Assembly: GCF_016907365.1 (NCBI RefSeq)
Contig: NZ_JAFBBV010000001.1
Coordinates: forward strand, 682,001-746,000
DNA: 64,000 nucleotides
Reading direction: 5' to 3'
Origin: Oerskovia paurometabola
GTDB lineage: Bacteria > Actinomycetota > Actinomycetes > Actinomycetales > Cellulomonadaceae
In this document: positions 1-7,990 of the stretch, one piece after another
How positions within the stretch are numbered: position 1 is the first letter of the stretch
How the letters are laid out: each line of letters starts with the position of its first letter
Notes under the pieces: generated by a model
What the model saw: the letters and a program-made list of their open reading frames with translations, nothing else
The model's database searches: none
What the model was told of the DNA's origin: nothing
Position numbers and translations under genes: made by a program

Positions 1-2
1 CC

Positions 3-434
3 GTCGTCACCTTCGAGGAGCCCGAGCAGGCGCCCCCGCTCGGTGTCGTCTACCCGCAGGACGCGGACCAACGACCCGAGCGACGCGTCGTGCGCGACGT
101 CGCGGCGGACGAATGGCTCCTGGAGGTCGACCCGCGGTACGGCGGGACGCGCGTCTACCCGGACGGCCTCGAGTTCACCGAGGACGCGCTCGAGCGCTAC
201 TGGATCGGGCGCGACCCGCTGAGCGCACGCACGCGTTCCGACTGGAGCGTGCGGCTGCGCAGGCCAGGGGCCACACCGTCCGACCTCGCGTGGGACGCGA
301 GCGTCGTGACGCGCTCGGAGATCTCGTGCGACGCCGAGTTCTTCCACACCGACGACGAGGTCGTGGCGCGCGACGGCGAGGACGTGGTGTTCGAGCGCAG
401 GTGGCGGCGCAGCATCCGCCGCACTGCGGGGTGA
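3..434 (+). CDS. C-terminal part of a probable CocE/NonD family hydrolase (partial)
   Basis: The reading frame is already open at base 3 and runs to a TGA at 432-434, so only the last 143 residues of a longer protein are present. The visible part carries a DPLSAR segment followed by beta-rich sequence and ends in a VVFERRWRRSIRR-like tail. This matches the C-terminal beta domain of CocE/NonD (X-Pro dipeptidyl-peptidase-like) serine hydrolases, where the last strands read roughly 'vvf-R-W-IPR'. The catalytic alpha/beta-hydrolase domain lies outside the window, so substrate and activity cannot be judged. It converges on the MaoC gene, with a long hairpin between them. The family call rests on the C-terminal pattern alone. 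Confidence 0.5.
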   Translation, partial: VVTFEEPEQAPPLGVVYPQDADQRPERRVVRDVAADEWLLEVDPRYGGTRVYPDGLEFTEDALERYWIGRDPLSARTRSDWSVRLRRPGATPSDLAWDASVVTRSEISCDAEFFHTDDEVVARDGEDVVFERRWRRSIRRTAG

Positions 435-440
435 GCTCCG

Positions 441-500
441 CCGAGAAGTGAGCAGACGCCCCTGATCTGACCCGATCAGGGGCGTCTGCTCACTTCTCGG
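441..500. terminator. 27-bp perfect hairpin between convergent genes
   Basis: Arms 441-467 and 474-500 are perfect reverse complements over 27 bp, with a 6-nt loop. There is no T-run on either side. The hairpin sits between two convergent genes, so it probably terminates both transcripts; it is one of several long U-less hairpins in the window. Confidence 0.7.
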
Positions 501-519
501 CGAGCGGCAGGAACAGCGT

Positions 520-1497
520 TCAGCGGGGCGTGACCGTCCCGCTGAAGTGGCGCTTGCCGCTCCGGCCGTTCCAGCCTGCGTACGTGAAGATGCCCGGGTG
601 AGCGGCGTCGTCGGGTGTTCGGGTGATGGCGACCTGGACCGTGCCCGGAAGCAGGACCGGCTTCTCGAACTCGACCGTCCAGTCGTAGGCGTCGCCGCGA
701 GCGGCGCCGACCTCGGCCAGCGCGCGGGCCGCCGTGTACATGCCGTGCGCGATGGTCCGCGGGAAGCCGAACGCCTTGGCGCCCAGGGCCGAGGTGTGGA
801 TGGGGTTGCGGTCGCCGGAGATCGCGCCGTACGCGCGCCCGGTCCCGCTGCCGAGCTCCCAGCGTGCGGTCGGGAGCGGTGGCACGAAGTCCTCGCGGGG
901 CGCCTCCTCGGTCCGCTGAGAGGGCGCCTCCTCCTCCGACGGCAGACCGAACCCCTTGGCCAGGTACGTCGAGACGCCGCGGTACGCGAGCTCGCCGCCC
1001 GTGCTCACCTCGGTCACGAGGTCCACCTGGACCCCGCGCCGGTGCGCGCGCAGGTTCTCGGCGGTCGCGCGCACCTCGAGCACGTCGCCGACCCGCACGG
1101 GCTGATGCAGCGACACCGCGTTCGACACGTGCACCAGGCCCAGCAGCGGCAGCGGGAAGTCGCCGCGGACCATGAGGGCGGTCGCGAGCGGGAACGCGAG
1201 CACGTGCAGGTAGCCCGCGGGCAGGGTGTCGTCGACACGCTCGCCGACCAGCCGCTGGTACGCGGTCAGGTGCTCGGTCACGTCCGCGGTCGGGACGTCG
1301 GCGACGCGGTAGACGACGTCCGGCAGGACGACGTCGCGCGGCCCGGGAAGGACGCGCCCCACGGGGGAGCGGGTCACGGCGATCCGGCCCGACGACGCCA
1401 CGCCCCTCGCATACAGGCCGCCGAGCCCCGGCAGCGTGGGCAGCGTGACGAGACGCGGGTTGCGGCGCTCGGGGGCCTCCTGCGCGGCGGCCGTCAC
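520..1497 (-). CDS. MaoC-like (R)-specific enoyl/3-hydroxyacyl hydratase, HtdX-like
   Basis: This 325-aa protein is predicted to hydrate trans-2-enoyl thioesters (CoA or ACP) or to dehydrate (R)-3-hydroxyacyl thioesters. It has two hotdog halves. The C-terminal half holds the hydratase-2 signature, with SGDRNPIH followed by a GFPRTIAHGM stretch; the Asp and His of the first block are the expected catalytic pair. The N-terminal half lacks that motif, as in HtdX-type double-hotdog proteins. The GTG start at 1497 overlaps the TGA of the upstream reductase by four bases (GTGA), indicating translational coupling. The order thiolase-FabG4-HtdX matches the mycobacterial fadA2-fabG4-htdX cluster, which supports a shared beta-oxidation or chain-elongation pathway. 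A longer upstream frame exists but runs through the reductase gene and is not credible. Confidence 0.8.
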   Translation of the reverse strand: MTAAAQEAPERRNPRLVTLPTLPGLGGLYARGVASSGRIAVTRSPVGRVLPGPRDVVLPDVVYRVADVPTADVTEHLTAYQRLVGERVDDTLPAGYLHVLAFPLATALMVRGDFPLPLLGLVHVSNAVSLHQPVRVGDVLEVRATAENLRAHRRGVQVDLVTEVSTGGELAYRGVSTYLAKGFGLPSEEEAPSQRTEEAPREDFVPPLPTARWELGSGTGRAYGAISGDRNPIHTSALGAKAFGFPRTIAHGMYTAARALAEVGAARGDAYDWTVEFEKPVLLPGTVQVAITRTPDDAAHPGIFTYAGWNGRSGKRHFSGTVTPR

Positions 1498-2846
1498 GCG
1501 CCCACCAGGCTCTGGCCGCACACGCGCAGCACCTGGCCGTTGACGCCCGCCGCGGCCGGGGACGCGAGGAACGCGACGGCCTCGGCGACGTCGATCGGCA
1601 GGCCGCCCTGCTGGAGCGAGGACACGCGGCGGGCCATCTCGCGCTGGACGAGCGGGATCGAGGCGGTCATGTCGGTCTCGATGAACCCGGGCGCGACGGC
1701 GTTGGCCGAGCCGCCGAGCGGGGCCAGGAGGCGCGCGGTCGCGCGCGTGTGCCCGATGACCCCGGCCTTGGAGGCGCCGTAGTTCGTCTGGCCCCGGTTG
1801 CCCGCGATGCCGCTCGTCGAGGCGAGCGAGACGATGTGCGGCGCCTCCGAGAAGCCGTTCGCGCCCAGCAGGTACTCGTTGATCCGCAGCTGCGAGAGCA
1901 GGTTGACCGCGATGACGGCGTCCCACTTGTCGGGGGACATGTTGGCGAGCAGCTTGTCGCGCAGGATCCCGGCGTTGTGGACCAGGATGTGCAGTCCGCC
2001 GTGGCGGGTCCGGGCGTGCTCGAGGATGCGGGCTCCCGCGTCCTCGGCCGTCACGTCGAGCTGCAGGGCAGTGCCCTTGATCTCGTTGGCGACCTTCGCG
2101 AGGGACTCGCCCGCGGCGGGGACGTCGACCACGACGACCGTCGCGCCGTCGCGTGCGAGCGTGCGGGCGATGGCTGCGCCGATCCCGCGGGCGGCGCCCG
2201 TCACGACCGCGACGCGGCCCGCGAGGGGGCGGTCCCAGTCGGGGGTGCTCTCGGTCGCGGCCGGGCCCACGTGCAGGAGCTGCCCGTCGACGAACGCCGA
2301 GCTGCCCGACAGGAAGAACCGCAGCGTGGCCAGGGCCGACCCCGAGTCCGGTGCGGCGCCGTCCGTGAGCTGGATGCCGTTGGCCGTTGCGCCCGCGCGC
2401 AGCTCCTTGGCGAGCGAGCGCAGGAACCCGTCGACGCCCTGGCGGGTCGCCGCGAGCAGGGGAGTGTCGTCGTCGGCCGGTGCGCGCGAGACGGTCACGA
2501 CGCGCCCGCTCGGCGCGAGGCGGCGCAGGTTCGCGCCGAGCTCGAGCACGGGAGCCGAGAAGTCAGCGGGGCTGGTGGCGCCCGTCAGGACGACGACGAC
2601 CGCCCCCCAGCGGGTCTCCCCGTCGCCGGCGTTCTGCCGGACGTCGAGGTCCCACCCGAGCAGGGCCTGCGCGACGGCGTTCGTGTCCTTGGCCGAGCCG
2701 GGCTCGCCGATCACGAGCACCGGGCCGGGCACGAGCGGGTCGCCCGGGCGGTAGCGGCGCAGGACCGCGGGCCGGGGCAGGCCGAGCTTCTTGGCGAGGG
2801 TCTTGGTGAAGCCCGAGTTGACGGCGGACAGGTACTTGTCGGTCAT
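1494..2846 (-). CDS. FabG4-like 3-oxoacyl-(ACP/CoA) reductase, long form
   Basis: This is a 450-aa short-chain dehydrogenase of the long FabG4 (HMwFabG) type. Residues 1-200 form a degenerate Rossmann-like domain without a usable glycine motif. Residues about 205-450 are the catalytic domain, with the NAD(P) motif TGAARGIG at 216-223, NAG near 291, and the catalytic set Ser343/345-Tyr356-Lys360 (YGASK). The predicted reaction is reduction of 3-oxoacyl thioesters to (R)-3-hydroxyacyl thioesters, or the reverse, matching the stereochemistry of the adjacent MaoC hydratase. The ATG at 2846 is preceded by a GGGAG ribosome site. It starts 11 bp after the thiolase stop and overlaps the MaoC gene by 4 bp, so the three genes form one operon. 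Cofactor preference cannot be read from the sequence. Confidence 0.85.
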   Translation of the reverse strand: MTDKYLSAVNSGFTKTLAKKLGLPRPAVLRRYRPGDPLVPGPVLVIGEPGSAKDTNAVAQALLGWDLDVRQNAGDGETRWGAVVVVLTGATSPADFSAPVLELGANLRRLAPSGRVVTVSRAPADDDTPLLAATRQGVDGFLRSLAKELRAGATANGIQLTDGAAPDSGSALATLRFFLSGSSAFVDGQLLHVGPAATESTPDWDRPLAGRVAVVTGAARGIGAAIARTLARDGATVVVVDVPAAGESLAKVANEIKGTALQLDVTAEDAGARILEHARTRHGGLHILVHNAGILRDKLLANMSPDKWDAVIAVNLLSQLRINEYLLGANGFSEAPHIVSLASTSGIAGNRGQTNYGASKAGVIGHTRATARLLAPLGGSANAVAPGFIETDMTASIPLVQREMARRVSSLQQGGLPIDVAEAVAFLASPAAAGVNGQVLRVCGQSLVGA

Positions 2847-2857
2847 GGTGGGCTCCC

Positions 2858-4345
2858 TCAGCTCTCGGTGCTCTGTGCGGGCGTGGCGGCCGGGCTCGCG
2901 GCGCTCTCGAGGATCGCGGCGAGGCCCAGGCCACCGGCCGCGCAGATCGAGATGAGCGCGCGGGCCGGGCGGCCCGTCTCGCGCGCCTTGTCGGCCACGA
3001 GCTTCGCGGCCGTCGCGACGATGCGCCCGCCGGTCGCGGCGAACGGGTGACCTGCGGCGAGCGACGACCCGTGGACGTTGAGACGAGACCTGTCGATCGA
3101 GCCGAACGCACCGTCGAGCCCGAGCTCGGTGCGGCAGTAGTCGTCGTCCTCCCATGCGGCCAGCGTGGTCAGGACGGTCGAGGCGAAGGCCTCGTGGATC
3201 TCGTAGAAGTCGAAGTCCTGAAGCGCCAGGCCGTTGCGGGCGAGCAGGCGGGGGACCGCGTGCGCGGGGGCCATGAGCAGCCCCTCGTGGCCGTGCACGA
3301 AGTCGACCGCAGCGGACTCGGCGTCGACCACGCGGGCGAGGACGGGCAGGTCGTGGTCGGCCGCCCACTCGCGCGACCCGAGCAGGACGACCGAGGCGCC
3401 GTCGGTCAGAGGGGTCGAGTTGCCGGCGGTCATGGTAGGCAGGGCGGGGCCTGCCGCCGCCGCGCCAGCGGACCCTCCGGCCGCCGCCCCGTGCGTGGGT
3501 GCGCTCGGCGTGAGGTGCTTGCCGAAGACCGGCTTGAGCGACGCGAGCTTCTCGGCGGACGAGTCGGCGCGCATGTTCTGGTCCTGCGTCAGGCCGCGGA
3601 ACGGGGTCACGAGGTCGTCGAAGAACCCTGCCTTCCAGGCGGCGGCGAGGTTCAGGTGGCTGTTCAGGGCGACCTCGTCCTGCGCCTCGCGGCTGATGCC
3701 CCAGGCTGCGGTCGTGATCGCCTGGTGCTCGCCCATCGACAGGCCCGTCCGGGGCTCGCCCGTGCTGGGCGTCGACGGCGCCAGGTCGCCCGGGCGCACG
3801 GCGGCGAAGGCCTTGAGGCGAGCGCCCAGGGTCTTGGCGTGGCTGGCCTTGAGGAGCGCCTTGCGCAGCCCCTCGCTCACGGCGATGGGCGCGTCGGACA
3901 CGGTGTCCGAGCCGCCCGCGACCCCCGACTCGATCTGGCCGAGGCGGATCTTGTTGGACACGGTCACGACGGCCTCGAGGCCCGTCGCGCACGCCTGCTG
4001 GAGGTCGAACGCGGGGGTCTGCGGCGAGAGCGAGGAGCCGAGGACGGACTCCCGGACCAGGTTGAAGTCGCGCGAGTGCTTGAGCACGGCACCGCCGACG
4101 ACCTCGCCCAGCCGCTCGCCCTGGAGCCCGTAGCGCGCGACGAGGCCTTCGAGGGCGGCCGTGAACATGTCCTGGTTGCCGGCTCCCGTGTACTTGCCGC
4201 CCGCGCGGGCGAACGGGATGCGGTTGCCGCCCAGGACGTAGGCGTCGCGGAGGGCGGGAGTGCGCCCGGGCTGCTCGACGTGCTGCGCGTCCGGCCGCTC
4301 GTCGGTTCCGGGGGTGGTGGTCTGGGGTGTCTTCGGGGTGGCCAC
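2858..4345 (-). CDS. Acetyl-CoA C-acyltransferase (thiolase, FadI/FadA2-like)
   Basis: This 495-aa thiolase should cleave 3-oxoacyl-CoA with CoA, or condense acyl-CoA with acetyl-CoA. All catalytic residues are visible: nucleophile Cys119 in QQACATG, His433 in GHPFAATGG, and Cys468 in CAAGGLG. It is about 100 residues longer than a minimal thiolase, like FadI proteins. The extra length includes an N-terminal extension of about 30 residues and an Ala/Gly-rich insert (around nt 3430-3500) that is probably a disordered linker. I chose the GTG at 4345 because a GAGAGAG-like ribosome site lies just upstream and the frame further upstream overlaps the divergent regulator. It is the first gene of the minus-strand operon and divergent from the TetR gene. 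Confidence 0.88.
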   Translation of the reverse strand: MATPKTPQTTTPGTDERPDAQHVEQPGRTPALRDAYVLGGNRIPFARAGGKYTGAGNQDMFTAALEGLVARYGLQGERLGEVVGGAVLKHSRDFNLVRESVLGSSLSPQTPAFDLQQACATGLEAVVTVSNKIRLGQIESGVAGGSDTVSDAPIAVSEGLRKALLKASHAKTLGARLKAFAAVRPGDLAPSTPSTGEPRTGLSMGEHQAITTAAWGISREAQDEVALNSHLNLAAAWKAGFFDDLVTPFRGLTQDQNMRADSSAEKLASLKPVFGKHLTPSAPTHGAAAGGSAGAAAAGPALPTMTAGNSTPLTDGASVVLLGSREWAADHDLPVLARVVDAESAAVDFVHGHEGLLMAPAHAVPRLLARNGLALQDFDFYEIHEAFASTVLTTLAAWEDDDYCRTELGLDGAFGSIDRSRLNVHGSSLAAGHPFAATGGRIVATAAKLVADKARETGRPARALISICAAGGLGLAAILESAASPAATPAQSTES

Positions 4346-4420
4346 TTCGCCTGCTCTCTCTCGCGTCGTTGCTGAGGGTGGGGACCGCGGGCGCGATCCA
4401 CGCGGTGTCCAAGACCCACA

Positions 4421-4440
4421 GTACCTGATACTCTCGGTAC
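4421..4440. promoter_or_regulatory. Candidate TetR operator in divergent promoter region
   Basis: The 232-bp gap between the thiolase and TetR genes is the only regulatory space for both directions. It contains an inverted repeat with GTACC and GGTAC arms 10 bp apart (4421-4440), overlapping a CGGTACCG palindrome (4435-4442) and GATACT/TATCAG sequences that could serve as -10 elements. A TetR protein encoded next door commonly binds such a site; this assignment is inference. Confidence 0.4.
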
Positions 4441-4577
4441 CGTGAGGTGGGTCACACCCCTCGCTCCCTGCGCCCCGGCGGCACCCGCCTCGAGGGGCGC
4501 CGCCCGGCCGGCCACTCGCGGACCGCCGGACGGACGACCAGGGACGACACCGACGTCGGGCACCACTGGAGGACTGC

Positions 4578-5354
4578 GTGATCAACGGCGACACGAACGG
4601 ACGAGCCGGGAGACCCCGCACTGCCGTGCTCTCTCGCGACCCCGGACGCACCCCGCCCCCCGCCCCCGTGACCGACGGCCGCTCGACCCGCTGGGACGAC
4701 CACCGAGCGATCCGTCGCGCCGAGCTCGTGCACGCGGCCCGCAAGGCCGTCCACAAGGGCGGTCCCGGGGTCTCCATGGACGAGATCGCGGCGGCCTCGG
4801 GCACGTCCAAGTCGATCATCTACCGCTACTTCGAGGACAAGACGGGGCTGCAGATCGCGATCGGCGCCTCGGTCGTGGGGCAGATGCACGACGCCCTGAC
4901 CCAGGCTGCGGAGTCCGCCGAGACCCCGCGCCGCGCGCTGCGCGCCATGGTCGGCGTCTACCTCGAGATGATCGCGAGCTCGCCCAACGTCTACTACTTC
5001 GTGACCCGCACGGGCGCGATCGCAGGGACCGACGGCACGGCCCGCACCGCCTCCGCGCCCCTCGCGGCGTTCCTCGACTCCGTGACCCAGCTCGTCGCCC
5101 AGCCCTTCACGCGGGCGACAGACGTGAGCCCCGCCGACGCCGCCGCGTGGGCCGCGGGCGCCGTCGGGTTCGTGCGCGGGGCCGGCGAGTGGTGGCTCGG
5201 GAACCACGACGGGCCCGACGCCCCCGACCGCGACGAGCTCACCGAGCGCGTCGCCGCCTGGCTGTGGGGCGGGCCCGTCGGGGTCATGGCCCGCGGTCGG
5301 GGCGCGGCACCGGCTGCGGACGACACCGCCACCCCCTCGACCGACGACCTCTGA
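4578..5354 (+). CDS. TetR family transcriptional regulator
   Basis: This 258-aa TetR-family protein probably regulates the acyl-CoA genes on both sides. The N-terminal DNA-binding domain (about residues 45-95) shows the helix-turn-helix pattern VSMDEIAAASGTSKSIIYRYF, truncated in the middle by no gap, followed by the usual FEDK turn. It is preceded by about 40 residues of disordered Pro/Arg-rich sequence. The rest is the helical ligand-binding domain, which is not recognisable to a subfamily. The start is GTG, placed 5 bases after a GGAGG ribosome site, which supports it over internal alternatives. It lies 38 bp upstream of the acyl-CoA dehydrogenase on the same strand and is divergent from the thiolase operon. 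A likely ligand is an acyl-CoA, inferred only from the neighbours. Confidence 0.85.
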   Translation: MINGDTNGRAGRPRTAVLSRDPGRTPPPAPVTDGRSTRWDDHRAIRRAELVHAARKAVHKGGPGVSMDEIAAASGTSKSIIYRYFEDKTGLQIAIGASVVGQMHDALTQAAESAETPRRALRAMVGVYLEMIASSPNVYYFVTRTGAIAGTDGTARTASAPLAAFLDSVTQLVAQPFTRATDVSPADAAAWAAGAVGFVRGAGEWWLGNHDGPDAPDRDELTERVAAWLWGGPVGVMARGRGAAPAADDTATPSTDDL

Positions 5355-5392
5355 ACCTCTCTCATGGCTACCACCGGCACACAGGAGTCCCG

Positions 5393-7573
5393 ATGACCAC
5401 CACCTCAGACCGCACCACCGCCCGCGACACCCGCGGCGACGGCGCAGCCGCCTCCACGTCGATCCCCGCCGCGGGCGTCACACCCTCGATGCCTGCGGGC
5501 GAGGTCCGCATCGACGTGGCCGACCTCTCCCACCAGCTCCTGGGCCGTTGGGCGGACCTGCGGGCCAAGGCTCGCGCGACCGCCGGCGAGGAGCGCTTCC
5601 ACCGCATCGAGGGGCTCTCGCTCACCGAGCACCGCGAGCGCGTCATGGACCAGGTCAAGCAGCTCGTCGAGATCGGGCAGGTGCACCGCGGGTTCCCCAC
5701 GCGGCTCGGCGGGCAGGACGACGCGGGCGGCAACCTGGCCGGGTTCGAGGAGCTCGTCGCCGCCGACCCCTCGCTCCAGATCAAGGCGGGCGTCCAGTGG
5801 GGTCTGTTCGCGTCGGCGATCCTGCACCTCGGCACGCCCGAGCAGCAGGACCGCCTGCTGCCGGGGGCGATGGACGCCTCCGTCCCCGGCGCGTTCGCCA
5901 TGACCGAGACGGGTCACGGCTCGGACGTCGCCTCCATCGCGACGACCGCGACGTACGACGTCGCGACGCAGGAGTTCGTCGTCCACACCCCGTTCCGCGG
6001 GGCGTGGAAGGACTACCTCGGCAACGCGGCCGTCAACGGGACCGCGGCGGTCATCTTCGCGCAGCTCGTGACGAACGGCGTCAACCACGGCGTCCACGCG
6101 TTCTACGCGCCCATCCGGGAGACCGCTGCTGACGGAGGGGCCGGTGCTTTTCTGCCCGGCGTCGGCGGGGAGGACGACGGGCTCAAGGGCGGGCTCAACG
6201 GGATCGACAACGGGCGCCTGCACTTCACGCACGTCCGCGTCCCGCGCGAGAACCTCCTGGCCCGCTACGGCCAGGTCGCCGAGGACGGCACGTACACCTC
6301 GCCCATCGACAGCCCCGGGCGCCGCTTCTTCACGATGCTCGGCTCGCTCGTCCAGGGGCGCGTCTCGCTCGACGGGGCCGCGATCACCGCGTCGAAGCTG
6401 GGGCTCGCGACCGCGGTGACCTACGGCAACCAGCGCCGCCAGTTCAACGGTGCGTCGGCCGTCGACGAGGTCGTCCTCCTCGACTACGGCACCCACCAGC
6501 GCCGTCTCCTCCCGCGCATCGCGCAGACCTACGCGATGCACTTCGCGCACGACCGCCTGCTCGACCTGTTCGACACCGTGTTCTCGGGGGAGAACGACAC
6601 CCCCGAGTCGCGCGAGGACCTCGAGACCATGGCGGCCTCCCTCAAGCCGATGAGCACGTGGTTCGCGCTCGACACGCTCCAGGAGGCGCGCGAGGCCTGT
6701 GGCGGCGCCGGGTTCCTCACCGAGAACCGGCTCACGAGCCTGCGCGCCGACCTGGACGTCTACGTCACGTTCGAGGGGGACAACACGGTCCTGCTCCAGC
6801 TCGTCGCGAAGCGGCTCCTGGCCGACTACGGCAAGGAGTTCAAGGACATCTCCCCGGGGCAGATGGCCCGGTTCGTCGTCGAGCAGGCGGCCGACGCCGC
6901 ACTGCACCGCACGCCGCTCAAGCGCGCCGCGCAGACCATCGCGGACGTGGGCGACCCGCGCCGCGCCGTCGGGCACCTCAAGGACGTCGGCAACCAGCGC
7001 GACCTGCTGACCGACCGGGTCGAGACCATGGTCGCCGACGTCGCCGCGGCCCTGCGCCCGGCCCAGAAGGCCACGCCCGAGAAGGCCGCCGAGCTCTTCA
7101 ACGAGCACCAGCACGAGCTCATCGAGATGGCGAGAGCGCACGCCGACCTGCTGCACTGGGAGGCCTTCACGCAGGCCCTCGACACGATCGAGGACGCGGG
7201 CACGCGCCAGGTCCTCACGTGGGTGCGCGACCTGTTCGGGCTCACGACCATCGAGCGCAACCTCGCGTGGTACCTCATCAACGGGCGCCTGTCGGCGCAG
7301 CGTGCGCGCACCGTCAGCGGGTACGTCGACCGCCTCGTCGCCCGCCTGCGCCCGCACGCCCAGGACCTCGTCGACGCCTGGGGCTACGGCCCCGAGCACC
7401 TGCGCGCCAAGATCGCGTCGGGGGCCGAGCAGGTCCGTCAGGACGAGGCCCGCGAGTACTACCGGCAGCTGCGCGCGAGCGGCGACGAGCCCGTGAGCGA
7501 GAAGTCGATCAAGGCGCGCGAGAAGGCAGCGGCGAAGGCGGCCCGCGGCGGGTCGAAGGTCGCCAGGCGCTGA
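5393..7573 (+). CDS. Acyl-CoA oxidase-like acyl-CoA dehydrogenase
   Basis: This 726-aa flavoprotein is nearly twice the length of a standard acyl-CoA dehydrogenase and fits the acyl-CoA oxidase (ACOX) layout: an N-terminal helical domain, a beta domain with TETGHGSDV at 171-179, an FAD-binding helical domain with RRQF, and an extra C-terminal helical domain. Glu461 in FEGDNTVLLQ is at the place of the ACOX catalytic base, after CGGAGF. It would introduce the 2,3-double bond into acyl-CoA; whether electrons go to O2 or to an electron-transfer flavoprotein cannot be read here. The C-terminus is Lys/Ala-rich. The ATG follows a CAGGAG ribosome site. Together with the divergent hydratase, reductase and thiolase it supplies all four steps of a fatty-acid degradation cycle. 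Confidence 0.85.
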   Translation: MTTTSDRTTARDTRGDGAAASTSIPAAGVTPSMPAGEVRIDVADLSHQLLGRWADLRAKARATAGEERFHRIEGLSLTEHRERVMDQVKQLVEIGQVHRGFPTRLGGQDDAGGNLAGFEELVAADPSLQIKAGVQWGLFASAILHLGTPEQQDRLLPGAMDASVPGAFAMTETGHGSDVASIATTATYDVATQEFVVHTPFRGAWKDYLGNAAVNGTAAVIFAQLVTNGVNHGVHAFYAPIRETAADGGAGAFLPGVGGEDDGLKGGLNGIDNGRLHFTHVRVPRENLLARYGQVAEDGTYTSPIDSPGRRFFTMLGSLVQGRVSLDGAAITASKLGLATAVTYGNQRRQFNGASAVDEVVLLDYGTHQRRLLPRIAQTYAMHFAHDRLLDLFDTVFSGENDTPESREDLETMAASLKPMSTWFALDTLQEAREACGGAGFLTENRLTSLRADLDVYVTFEGDNTVLLQLVAKRLLADYGKEFKDISPGQMARFVVEQAADAALHRTPLKRAAQTIADVGDPRRAVGHLKDVGNQRDLLTDRVETMVADVAAALRPAQKATPEKAAELFNEHQHELIEMARAHADLLHWEAFTQALDTIEDAGTRQVLTWVRDLFGLTTIERNLAWYLINGRLSAQRARTVSGYVDRLVARLRPHAQDLVDAWGYGPEHLRAKIASGAEQVRQDEAREYYRQLRASGDEPVSEKSIKAREKAAAKAARGGSKVARR

Positions 7574-7614
7574 CGCCGTCTCGGCGCCGTCCGCGGTGCC
7601 GTCTCGGCGCCGAG

Positions 7615-7662
7615 CATGCGGTTGGCGTCGGAATCGCGGTGATTCCGGACGACAACCGCATG
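7615..7662 (+). terminator. Hairpin after acyl-CoA dehydrogenase
   Basis: CATGCGGTTG (7615-7624) pairs with CAACCGCATG (7653-7662), with an inner GGAATC/GATTCC stem. It lies 41 bp after the acyl-CoA dehydrogenase stop and probably ends that transcript. A 19-bp stretch that includes its left arm (7611-7629) recurs exactly at 8743-8761. Confidence 0.5.
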
Positions 7663-7712
7663 GTCGAGCAACGACAACCGCATGGTCGAGCAACGACAAC
7701 CGCATGTTCGGC
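7651..7712 (+). repeat. 22-bp direct repeat, 2.7 copies
   Basis: Two identical 22-bp units (7651-7672 and 7673-7694), each beginning GACAACCGCATGGTCG, are followed by a partial third unit to 7712. The CAACCGCATG core is the right arm of the hairpin just upstream, so the arm has been amplified in tandem. The inverse core CATGCGGTTG appears twice at 8725 and 8747 on the far side of the next gene. Confidence 0.9.
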
Positions 7713-7776
7713 CCGGCTGCGGGCGTACGAACGACCTCGGACCGACGGCGGAGCGGTACCGCCACCGAGGGAACCC

Positions 7777-7833
7777 GGGACCCGCCCGCCCGACCTGACG
7801 ACCACCAGCCGTCAGGTCGGGCCGGCGGGTCCC
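7777..7833 (+). terminator. Long GC-rich hairpin
   Basis: GGGACCCGC... at 7777 pairs with the segment ending in GCGGGTCCC at 7833, including CCGACCTGACG opposite CGTCAGGTCGG. The loop is about 8 nt and there is one small internal mismatch. It is a second, stronger stop signal in the 417-bp gap 7574-7990, which contains no gene I can support. Confidence 0.5.
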
Positions 7834-7840
7834 GTCGTGC

Positions 7841-7880
7841 GTCCGTGGGTCCGTGGGTCCGTGGGTCCGTGGGTCCGTGG
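7841..7880 (+). repeat. Octamer GTCCGTGG, 5 tandem copies
   Basis: Five exact head-to-tail copies of GTCCGTGG occupy 7841-7880. The array is non-coding, directly after a strong hairpin and about 75 bp before a promoter-like sequence for the GNAT gene. Slippage could change its length between strains. Confidence 0.95.
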
Positions 7881-7955
7881 GGCCGGTCGCTCGGACCGTC
7901 GCGGTCCCGGCGCGTCGTCCGTCGTCGGCCCGACGGCGAGTCCCCGGCATTGCTG

Positions 7956-7984
7956 TTGACGCACCTCGCGGACTTCGCCAGGCT
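7956..7984 (+). promoter_or_regulatory. Candidate promoter for a leaderless GNAT mRNA
   Basis: TTGACG (7956-7961), a 17-bp spacer and CAGGCT (7979-7984) resemble -35/-10 elements. Transcription would begin at about 7991, which is the A of the GNAT start codon. No ribosome site precedes that ATG, consistent with leaderless translation. Confidence 0.4.
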
Positions 7985-7990
7985 GCACCG

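Noticed and set aside
547..1782. Long plus-strand open frame opposite the MaoC and reductase genes
   Set aside because: The translation is low in hydrophobic order and full of Arg/Gly/Ala, typical of the antisense of a GC-rich gene; the minus-strand proteins carry clear motifs.
7651..7712. CRISPR-like array
   Set aside because: The repeats are contiguous with no spacers, only 2.7 copies, and no cas genes are in the window.
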